In this document: in pieces, positions 32,798-39,088 of the stretch
How the letters are laid out: each line of letters starts with the position of its first letter
How positions within the stretch are numbered: the first letter of the stretch is position 1
Source: Methanobacteriota archaeon
Lineage (GTDB): Archaea > Halobacteriota > Methanosarcinia > Methanosarcinales > Methanosarcinaceae
DNA: 39,088 bases
Assembly: GCA_016841625.1 (NCBI GenBank)
Contig: JAENYU010000016.1
Coordinates: forward strand, 1 to 39,088
Direction of reading: 5' to 3'
Translations under genes and position numbers: made by a program
The notes under the pieces: model-generated
What the model was told of the DNA's origin: nothing
The model's input: the letters and a program-made list of their open reading frames with translations, nothing else
Database searches by the model: none

Positions 32798-34786
32798 TCA
32801 ATTGCCTTCCCTTTTGAACTTGATTTTGAATTCAGTTCCGCTGTCCCTTTTGAGTTCGATGCAGCCTTCTATTTGTTCCACGAGAATTTTTACAAGCTGG
32901 AGCCCAAGAGAATCCGTATTTTTGAAATCGATTTTTTCAGGAAAGCCCTTCCCGTCATCGGCTACACTCAAAGTAAACTGCAGGTCCTTTTCACCTTCTA
33001 TTTCGTAATTCTCCGGTCCGAAAAGGCTTATCCGGATTTCTCCGGCTTTTCCTGCAGGGAAGGCGTGTTTCAGGGAATTCGAAACAAGCTCGTTTACAAT
33101 AATACCAAGAGGGACTGCAGTATCCATTCCCAGATAAAGCTGCTCAATGTCCAGTTTCAGGCTAACCCTCTCATTCCCGACGGTATACGAACTGAAAAGT
33201 TCTGAAGTCAGCTCCTGGAGATAAGCTGCAAAATCGAGGGTTTCCATATCCTTTCCCTGGTAAAGTTCTTCGTGAATCAAAGCCATGGAAGCTACGCGAT
33301 TCTGGCTTTCCCGAAATGCCTCAAGGGTTTCTTTATCGCTGAACTTTTCCGCCTGGAGGCTGAGTAGCGAGGAGATCACCTGCAGATTATTTTTAATCCT
33401 GTGATGGATCTCTTTTATGCGGGCTTCATCGGTTCTGGAAAGGGTTTTTTCGGCCATCTTACGTTGAGTGATATCATGAACAAAGCCCTGGAATTTCCCT
33501 GGAATTCCGGAATTTTTGGGAAGGAGCTGCATAATTTCCCTGACCCATCTTATTTCCCCGTCTTTTCTCCGTATCCTGTATTCCAGCTCAAGAGCGGAAT
33601 CGGGGTTAGACTCCGCATTTTTCAGGTTTTCAAGAAACAATGGCCGGTCTTCAGGTTCGACTATTTCGGCCCACTTCCCCTTCCCGGACATGAAGGCCTT
33701 TTTGCTGTAAGCTGTGATCTCTTCCACCGCCCCGTCCATGAATACCGGAGTACCTTTCTCGTCAAGCCGAAAGCCTATGAGTCCCTGGATGTTCCGCACG
33801 AATGAGCTGTATTGTTCTGTTTTTGCTTGCATTTCCACAACCGGAAGTTCACCGGCAGCTGTACATTTCTCTACTCCAAGCATCCTGTAAATTCGGCCCT
33901 GGTCGTCCTTAAGAAAAGTAGTTTCTCTCCTCAGGGCTTCTTCTCTGAATTTAAGTTCCCTGAAAAGAAGGTTGCAGGGCTCTTCAAAGCCTGTTTCCAC
34001 AATCGCCATATAAATCAGGTAAAAAGACAAAACGTTAAATGTGTGCCCTATAAAGTTGAAAACCTCTTCTGTGTATGTGTAGTTGGTAAGGGACAGTTCC
34101 GCGAAGATGGATACTGTTATGGCTGCCATAAGTATCCTGAAAACCTTTTTTTCGAATCTGTCCCTTTTTCGATACAGGAGGAACAGTGAAGCGATAAATA
34201 AGAAAGAGATAATATACTCGCTGAAGATTTTAAATTTAGTAAGCCCAAAACCTTCTACATAACAGGCGGGGAAGTTCCTGTAATGGAAAATTGAAAGCAG
34301 GAAAACTGCCGTAATTAAAGCATATACAAAGAACACTTCCCAGCCAAACTGGTCATTTCCGGTGGGTTTTGAGTCCATTTTCTCATTCTTTGCAACACCT
34401 GTCAAAAGCAGCGGAGCTACAAAAAAGGAGACACCTCCGAGGTATCTCATAGCTATCCAGAGTTGTGCCGGAAGGTTTGCACCAAAACCACTAAACACGT
34501 TTATTTCTTCATATGAAAACGAGCGTAAAAAACCAAGACATGCTATGAAAAAGAGTGCTGTCCCTATAAATGTAAGGTATCGGTTTTCCGAAACGACTTT
34601 TGATTTCCATACTATTATGAAAACCATGTAAGCTATAATGACATTGAACTGGTTTACCACGATTCGAAAGAGCAGGTAGTTCTCAAGACTGATCACATAA
34701 AGCACACCTGCTATGATCAGGAATAACCCCAGCTTGATAAAAGAAGGTCTAATGGTTATGTTATAATTTATCTGCTCACATCGCAT
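32798..34786 (-). CDS. Membrane sensor histidine kinase (MASE3-like, PAS, HisKA_2)
   Basis: 662 residues. Residues about 15-290 hold several membrane spans of a MASE3-like sensor (LWIAMRYLGGVSFFVAPLLL; YRNFPACYVEGFGLTKFKIFSE is the conserved loop, quoted in part). A PAS domain with PAC (EYRIRRKDGEIRWVRE) occupies about 325-440. The HisKA_2 phosphorylation helix EIHHRIKNNLQVISSLLSL has its His near 461-462. The ATPase domain has N-box NELVSNSLKHA (about 565-575) and DDGKGF (about 610). No response regulator is adjacent, so the partner is elsewhere. The signal is unknown. It is convergent with amrS copy 1. Confidence 0.92.
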   Translation of the reverse strand: MRCEQINYNITIRPSFIKLGLFLIIAGVLYVISLENYLLFRIVVNQFNVIIAYMVFIIVWKSKVVSENRYLTFIGTALFFIACLGFLRSFSYEEINVFSGFGANLPAQLWIAMRYLGGVSFFVAPLLLTGVAKNEKMDSKPTGNDQFGWEVFFVYALITAVFLLSIFHYRNFPACYVEGFGLTKFKIFSEYIISFLFIASLFLLYRKRDRFEKKVFRILMAAITVSIFAELSLTNYTYTEEVFNFIGHTFNVLSFYLIYMAIVETGFEEPCNLLFRELKFREEALRRETTFLKDDQGRIYRMLGVEKCTAAGELPVVEMQAKTEQYSSFVRNIQGLIGFRLDEKGTPVFMDGAVEEITAYSKKAFMSGKGKWAEIVEPEDRPLFLENLKNAESNPDSALELEYRIRRKDGEIRWVREIMQLLPKNSGIPGKFQGFVHDITQRKMAEKTLSRTDEARIKEIHHRIKNNLQVISSLLSLQAEKFSDKETLEAFRESQNRVASMALIHEELYQGKDMETLDFAAYLQELTSELFSSYTVGNERVSLKLDIEQLYLGMDTAVPLGIIVNELVSNSLKHAFPAGKAGEIRISLFGPENYEIEGEKDLQFTLSVADDGKGFPEKIDFKNTDSLGLQLVKILVEQIEGCIELKRDSGTEFKIKFKREGN

Positions 34787-34947
34787 CCTAATTTATATCT
34801 GTTATTAATTGTATAAGATATTGCCGACTTATATATATTTGCTAGCGATGAATATCCGGATAAGCACTCCAGCTTACACAAAACCATTGAGGTCTAATAG
34901 ATCTTTTCAGTGATCGAAACGTAACTACTGTTTATTTTCGATAGTAT

Positions 34948-35095
34948 CATGTTGCTCTTCAAATGGATGCATGCAACGTTGACATCAAACTTTTTAGCGA
35001 AGAATCCTGGTACTATGTCGCAAGTGCAAAGCTTGCTCTCTGTTTTTCAAATTTTCCTGCCTTGCGAAAAAGTTTTGGTTCAATGTGGAAATAAT
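34948..35095 (+). pseudogene. Remnant of a third AmrS radical-SAM gene
   Basis: 34948-35037 translates to HVALQMDACNVDIKLFSEES, then WYYVASAKLA, which aligns without gaps to residues 168-197 of copy 2 with 18 identities in 30. After a 2-nt insertion, 35066-35095 continues in another frame as LAKKFWFNVEI, against LAKKLGIHVEI. So a segment of about 48 codons survives from a copy that lacks the N-terminal radical SAM motif. It is closer to copy 2 (VASAKLA) than to copy 1. An 18-bp array follows directly. Confidence 0.8.
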
Positions 35096-35098
35096 GCC

Positions 35099-35152
35099 CC
35101 GGATCAATGCAAGAACCCGGATCAATGCAAGAACCCGGATCAATGCAAGAAT
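35099..35152. repeat. 18-bp tandem repeat, 3 copies
   Basis: CCGGATCAATGCAAGAAC three times (last with one change), directly after the amrS remnant. The first copy faces the PTRNDSP codons of intact copies (ACCCGGATCAAT against ACCCGAAACGAT), so the unit may have expanded from that segment. Confidence 0.9.
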
Positions 35153-35323
35153 GATGAATATGCAAGTACGTATAAAATTTGAAGCGTACTAAATTTGAAA
35201 AATCTTTATGCTCAATTTTAGTTGATTTAATCTCAAATCTATTTTTTAAAAAGGTACATATAGCACATATCCTGTTTTAATATATGGGTTAATGTTATCC
35301 AACTTTACTGGAGATGATGGTTC

Positions 35324-35509
35324 ATGAATGTCTGGGAATATGATATTAAAGCTGTTAGGTTCAGTGATCTATCAAATACGAAAGAAGACCTCAATAGTCT
35401 GGGGGTTGAAGGCTGGGAACTGATCAAGTTTGCTGACGAAATGGATGAAGACGGCATGGTAAACGCTGTTTTCAAAAGACCGGTCGATTACGTTGATTCG
35501 GCGTTCTGA
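35324..35509 (+). CDS. DUF4177-like small protein
   Basis: 61 residues: MNVWEYDIKAV at the start, then LNSLGVEGWELIKFADE and NAVFKRPV, the WEY...GxEGWEL...FKR pattern of small DUF4177 proteins. The function is unknown. A GGAG lies about 12 nt before the ATG. It stands alone between the amrS remnant and amrS copy 2. Confidence 0.75.
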   Translation: MNVWEYDIKAVRFSDLSNTKEDLNSLGVEGWELIKFADEMDEDGMVNAVFKRPVDYVDSAF

Positions 35510-35594
35510 ATTTTGTGGCAGATTCTATTATTTTTGGTCCAATTTAGACTCATTATTCCCCTTGATTAAATATTTCCCCTTGCTTCACTATTGA

Positions 35595-35630
35595 TTCCTG
35601 ATTCACTATTGATTCCTGATTTTTTTATTT
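35595..35630. repeat. 18-bp direct repeat, 2 copies
   Basis: CACTATTGATTCCTGATT twice near 35587-35621, after the small DUF4177-like gene. Confidence 0.7.
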
Positions 35631-35788
35631 TCCCTCCACCCACTTTTATAAGCATATCCTTATTAACTTCCTTCCTTCGTTATTTTCATCATCTATAAAG
35701 GCGTAAGCTTCATAGGGGATTTAATAATCGTTCACTGCAACGGCCATACTATGAGTCATTTATGTAAAAATTAATAAAGTGTGTGCGC

Positions 35789-36826
35789 ATGATCCGTGAA
35801 GCCATGTTCTACGAGAAACTCGATGCCGATAAGGTCCAGTGCAAACTCTGCGCCCATGGGTGCAAAATAGCTCCCGGAAAAAGGGGGTTTTGCAGAGTTC
35901 GGGAAAACCGGGGTGGAGACCTGTATACCCTGATCTACGGCTCTGTCTCCAGCGAAGCTGTGGACCCGATTGAAAAGAAGCCGCTGTACCATTTTTACCC
36001 GGGTTCGTTTGCGTATTCCGTCGGGACCGTCGGGTGCAACTTCCGCTGCAAGCACTGCCAGAACTGGACGATTTCCCAGACCTGTGTGGAAGATTCCTTT
36101 ACCAGGGATATTCTCCCCGAAGACCTGGTGGGAAGGGCGCTTATGTCGGGGGCGAAGTCCATCGCCTGGACTTATAACGAGCCTACGATCTGGCATGAGT
36201 ACAGCTATGAAAGTGCGAAACTTGCAAAGGAAGCGGGCCTGGGAACGGTTTACGTTACAAACGGGTACATGACCCCAGACGCTCTCAAACATATAGCTCC
36301 CTACCTTGATGCCGCCAACATTGACATCAAGGCGTTTACCGAGGAATTCTACCACGATGTCGCAAGCGCAAAACTGGCTCCAGTGCTCGAGTCTTCAGCC
36401 CTTGCAAAGAAGCTCGGGATCCATGTGGAAATCACTAACCTGGTCATCCCCACCCGAAACGATTCCCCTGACGAGCTCCGGGAACTTTCCAGCTGGGTCT
36501 ACAAGAACCTTGGTCCCGACACTCCCCTCCATTTCACCCGCTTCCAGCCCCAGTACCAGATGCAGGACCTCTCTCCTACCCCCGTAGAGACCCTCGAGAC
36601 GGCCTACGAAATAGCAATTGAAGAGGGGATGAATTACGTCTATGTCGGAAACGTTTTCGGGCACGAGCATGATAACACCTTCTGTCCCAACTGCGGAAAA
36701 ATGCTGATTCAACGCGGGCTCTTCGAAATCGAAAAATATGAGGTCACCAATGAAAAGACCTGCCCGAAGTGCGGGGAAAAGATCCCGATTGTGGTAGAAT
36801 ATGCGGGTTCAAGATACGAACCCTGA
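35789..36826 (+). CDS. amrS: AmmeMemoRadiSam-system radical SAM enzyme (copy 2)
   Basis: 345 residues from ATG 35789; a GTG at 35783 is in frame, but the paralogue also begins M-I-x-EAMFYEKL. Motifs: CKLCAHGCKIAPGKRGFCRV, the radical SAM cluster CNFRCKHCQNW (Cys 83, 87, 90), TYNEPTIWHEYSYE, NLVIPTRNDSPDELRE, and the end pair CPNCG...CPKCG. The two intact copies share long identical runs. Function as for copy 1, with an unknown substrate; the two may differ in partner or substrate. Confidence 0.9.
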   Translation: MIREAMFYEKLDADKVQCKLCAHGCKIAPGKRGFCRVRENRGGDLYTLIYGSVSSEAVDPIEKKPLYHFYPGSFAYSVGTVGCNFRCKHCQNWTISQTCVEDSFTRDILPEDLVGRALMSGAKSIAWTYNEPTIWHEYSYESAKLAKEAGLGTVYVTNGYMTPDALKHIAPYLDAANIDIKAFTEEFYHDVASAKLAPVLESSALAKKLGIHVEITNLVIPTRNDSPDELRELSSWVYKNLGPDTPLHFTRFQPQYQMQDLSPTPVETLETAYEIAIEEGMNYVYVGNVFGHEHDNTFCPNCGKMLIQRGLFEIEKYEVTNEKTCPKCGEKIPIVVEYAGSRYEP

Positions 36827-36972
36827 AAGGGTAGGGGGTTGAAGGCATGAACTCTGAGTGTGTGGTTTGAAAGTTCGGACTCCTGGTTCTTGCTTTGAAA
36901 AAAGAGATAAAAACTCCGGAATTTCAAAAAGAAACCCGGCTTCTTTTACTTTTCTGCTTACAGCTTCTTTAT

Positions 36973-37299
36973 TCAGGGTTCTGCAACTTCTTTAGGCTTT
37001 TCGGCGGCTTTCTGGATATCTTCCAGGAGTTCGTCGTCGGTCTTGCCCTTGATGTCGATACCCAGCTTTTCGGCAGTCTCCTGGACTTTGGTCTTTGCAG
37101 CCGGGATCTCAGCCGTGGGCTCCTTTATGGATTTTTCAAATTCCTTCAGGGACTTTTCGGATTCTTTCTGGGCTTTCTTGAATTCTCCCATCGAACTTCC
37201 CATAGACCTGGCAAGTTCCGGAAGTTTGCTTGCTCCGAAAAGGAGCACAATTACTGCGAATATAAGTATAAGTTCTGTGGGACCTATCCCGCCAATCAT
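36973..37299 (-). CDS. tatA: Twin-arginine translocase subunit TatA
   Basis: 108 residues. One membrane helix (PTELILIFAVIVLLFGASKLPELA) with the conserved F-G-x-x-K-L-P hinge, then an amphipathic helix MGSSMGEFKKAQKES and a charged tail. TatA forms the pore for folded twin-arginine proteins. GAGG at 7 nt supports the ATG. The gene lies 0.8 kb from tatC on the same strand. Confidence 0.93.
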   Translation of the reverse strand: MIGGIGPTELILIFAVIVLLFGASKLPELARSMGSSMGEFKKAQKESEKSLKEFEKSIKEPTAEIPAAKTKVQETAEKLGIDIKGKTDDELLEDIQKAAEKPKEVAEP

Positions 37300-37649
37300 G
37301 GTTATACCTCAGATTTTTACGTTTTGCGGCTTATTTGAACATATCAACGATCAGTGCAGGTTTTTTGTAGCACAAGACTGGCTTAAGAAGCTGCCATAAA
37401 TAATTTGGAATAAGTTGATTTAAGTTTAAGCAAGAATGAGGATTTTGTACTAATATATAAATCTTTTATTTTATAATTATTTTCATGCTGTTTTTTATAA
37501 AAAACGGCACAACATAAACGGAGGATTTGCCTTTGAAGTATCCCATAAGCAAGCATCCGGCCGGACACGAAGTTTTGAACTCGCTTTAAAGGGTTTTAAC
37601 CCGATTAATAGGATTTTGACTCCCTTTATAGGGTTTACTCGATGAGGTT
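37300..37649. other. Intergenic region with palindrome and orphan start signal
   Basis: Between the two tatA-like genes. It contains a TATA box ATATATAAA (about 37453), the 16-bp perfect palindrome GTTTTTTATAAAAAAC (37490-37505), GGAGG (37520-37524) and a TTG-started frame of 18 codons (37533-37589, MKYPISKHPAGHEVLNSL), all on the plus strand, antisense to tat. GGGTTTTAACCC-type repeats follow. Confidence 0.4.
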
Positions 37650-38018
37650 TTAGTTCTTTACACCTTCTCTGTGGGTTTCGTCAGTCTCCGGCTCTTCCAG
37701 TTCAGGAAGGGAAGACCTTGATTTCAGTACGTTTCCCAGGCCTGGGTTTGCCTTTGTTTCCTTATTTTTGCTGTCCTTACTTCTACTTTCCGTTCCTTTC
37801 TTTTCCGCTTCCTCACCGCTTTTTTCGGGATCAGCTTCCTGTCCGGTTTTCCGGGTGTAGGGGTCAAACTCGGTAAGCCCGAGTTCAGCCGCACGCTGGG
37901 CTTTTTTAAATTCCCCTACGGCACTTCCGAGAGACCTTGCAAGTTCAGGGAGTTTCCGGGGCCCGAAGAGGAAGAGGGCAGCAATGAGGATTGCTATCAG
38001 TTCAGTGGACCCTATCAT
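37650..38018 (-). CDS. TatA/TatB-family translocase subunit, second copy
   Basis: 122 residues: MIGSTELIAILIAALFLFGP, RKLPELARSLGSAVGEFKKAQ, then a long Lys/Glu/Ser-rich tail. It is of the TatA/B type (phe-gly-pro-arg-lys hinge); which role it plays cannot be told by sequence. GGAGGG lies about 14 nt before ATG. It is 60 bp after the tatC stop on the same strand, so probably co-transcribed with it. Confidence 0.9.
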   Translation of the reverse strand: MIGSTELIAILIAALFLFGPRKLPELARSLGSAVGEFKKAQRAAELGLTEFDPYTRKTGQEADPEKSGEEAEKKGTESRSKDSKNKETKANPGLGNVLKSRSSLPELEEPETDETHREGVKN

Positions 38019-38078
38019 TGTCGGATATTATCACCCTCCAAATATAAAAATTCTTGCAAAGGGAACGAATCCCGGCTT

Positions 38079-38870
38079 TCAAAAGACCCGGACAAGGAGC
38101 AGGCTGAATTCGAAAAGGATTACCAGCAGCAGGGCGACCAGGAACTGTGCAATGAAGGTCGGGTCAGGGGAGAGGAAGAGGGAAAGGGCCAGAATTGCAC
38201 TGTAGATTAAGACCCTCTGTTTTTTGAGGGTTTCGTACTTTACAAGCCCCATTTTCACGGCAAAGATAACCAGCAGGGGCGCCTGGAACACAATGCCAAA
38301 ACCTGCAAGGATCGTGGTCACGGCCGAGAGGGTGCTGTGGACCGAGAGCTGCGCGGAAGCCAGGTCTCCCGAATAGAAGATCAGGTATTTGAACATCACC
38401 GGCAGGACCAGGAAGTAACCCACGGCTGCCCCCAGGATAAAGAGCAGGAAGGAAGCGGGCACGATTTTGAGGAAGAAGCGCTTCTCATGGGGATAGAGCC
38501 CTTTGCCTGCAAACCTGTAGAGCTGGTAAAAAATCTGTGGGATGGAGACCGCAAGGGCAAAGACCAGACAGAGCCTGAACCTGGCAAAAACCCATTCCAG
38601 GGGGGAGTACACCGCCATGTCAATTTCGGGGCTTATGAATTCTCTCCAGATGAGCAGCATTCCCTGCTCAGAAAACGGGTATGCAAGCATCATTGCCAGG
38701 AAAAGCCAGACAAGGACGACCCCCAGCCGGTTCCTGAGCTCATACAGGTGTGCCATGACGGGTTCTTCGATGTCCCCGGGGACCCCTGACGCAGCTGCGG
38801 ATCCGCGGTTGTCTCTGGGGCTGTGGGCTTCTCCGGCAGGGGTCTGCTTTCCGGTGTTATGAGAATTCAT
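38079..38870 (-). CDS. tatC: Twin-arginine translocase subunit TatC
   Basis: 263 residues with six membrane spans. Landmarks: MAHLYELRNRLGVVLVWLFL at the head, PLEWVFARFRLCLVFALAVS, FYQLYRFAGKGLYPHEKRFF (the conserved loop with Glu), and a final LSPDPTFIAQFLVALLLVIL. TatC is the twin-arginine signal receptor. The first 35 residues before MAHLYEL are polar and unlike most TatC proteins, so an internal start at about 38756 is possible. A TATA-like AATATATTTAT about 33 bp upstream implies a very short leader. Confidence 0.92.
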   Translation of the reverse strand: MNSHNTGKQTPAGEAHSPRDNRGSAAASGVPGDIEEPVMAHLYELRNRLGVVLVWLFLAMMLAYPFSEQGMLLIWREFISPEIDMAVYSPLEWVFARFRLCLVFALAVSIPQIFYQLYRFAGKGLYPHEKRFFLKIVPASFLLFILGAAVGYFLVLPVMFKYLIFYSGDLASAQLSVHSTLSAVTTILAGFGIVFQAPLLVIFAVKMGLVKYETLKKQRVLIYSAILALSLFLSPDPTFIAQFLVALLLVILFEFSLLLVRVF

Positions 38871-39006
38871 GATTACTGTCTTTACACTGCACTTGAATAA
38901 ATATATTAATATCGGAACAGAATATTACATTCACTCCCGAAGCTACTTCACGGATATTCCTGCGGTCCCTTATAGGATATTATAAGGATATGGGTACGGA
39001 ATAAAA

Positions 39007-39088
39007 GAAAGTGAATAAGAAGAAAGTGAATAAGAAGAAAGTGAATAAGAAGAAAGTGAATAAGAAGAAAGTGAATAAGAAGAAAGTG
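39007..39088. repeat. 15-bp tandem repeat, 5.5 exact copies, runs off the window
   Basis: GAAAGTGAATAAGAA repeated without change from 39007 to the end. The perfect copies suggest recent expansion or a still active array. Confidence 0.95.

Noticed and set aside
34949-35182. 77-codon frame with DQCKNP repeats as a real gene
   Set aside because: It is a shifted reading of the amrS remnant plus the 18-bp array; the homologous frame is broken.

Overview
The window reads as chromosomal DNA of a methanogenic euryarchaeon of the Methanosarcina type. The evidence is archaeal information-processing genes (ribosomal protein L21e, RNA polymerase subunit Rpo4/F, Pus10, TrmY, Trm1, DUF655, KsgA/Dim1), an MsvR-family V4R regulator (a methanogen family), a NosD-like beta-helix surface protein with a typical Methanosarcina N-terminus, archaeal TATA promoters, frequent TTG starts, and long intergenic regions. 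No tRNA, rRNA, CRISPR array, insertion sequence or phage gene was found.

Layout. 1-5.4 kb: a cut-off surface beta-helix protein, exonuclease III, a flavodoxin, a LysE exporter and a DrrAB-type ABC exporter. 5.4-9.9 kb: an envelope-stress island, htpX-pspAB and uspA on the plus strand facing pspA-pspAA on the minus strand, with an MsvR-like redox regulator divergent from pspA and a TTCG-N8-CGAA palindrome beside its TATA box. 10-17 kb: DUF2110, a winged-helix protein, trm1, a cupredoxin-like lipoprotein, an MgtC/DUF4010 membrane protein and a phosphoesterase. 17-23.6 kb: a tRNA-modification and translation cluster, trmY, pus10, rpl21e, rpoF, DUF655, ksgA and a HemK2-type methyltransferase. Pus10 makes the pseudouridine-54 that TrmY then methylates. 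23.7-30.3 kb: a membrane coiled-coil protein, a small membrane protein, an NYN-LOTUS putative RNase, a NudC-type NADH/NAD-RNA hydrolase and a TPR protein. 30.3-36.8 kb: a DUF362 ferredoxin-like protein that seems to start at ACG, then two AmmeMemoRadiSam radical-SAM paralogues with the decayed remnant of a third copy between them, plus a sensor histidine kinase and a DUF4177-like small protein. 37-38.9 kb: Tat translocase genes (two tatA-like, one tatC).

The most unusual property is window-wide. Many intergenic regions carry their own tandem repeat array, with a unit (6, 11, 14, 15, 16, 17, 18, 19, 24, 34 bp and others) and sequence different from all the rest. Several arrays run into the stop codon and last codons of the neighbouring gene. 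Two arrays lie inside genes, and their units are multiples of three (15 and 36 bp). Two long arrays are made of small hairpins.
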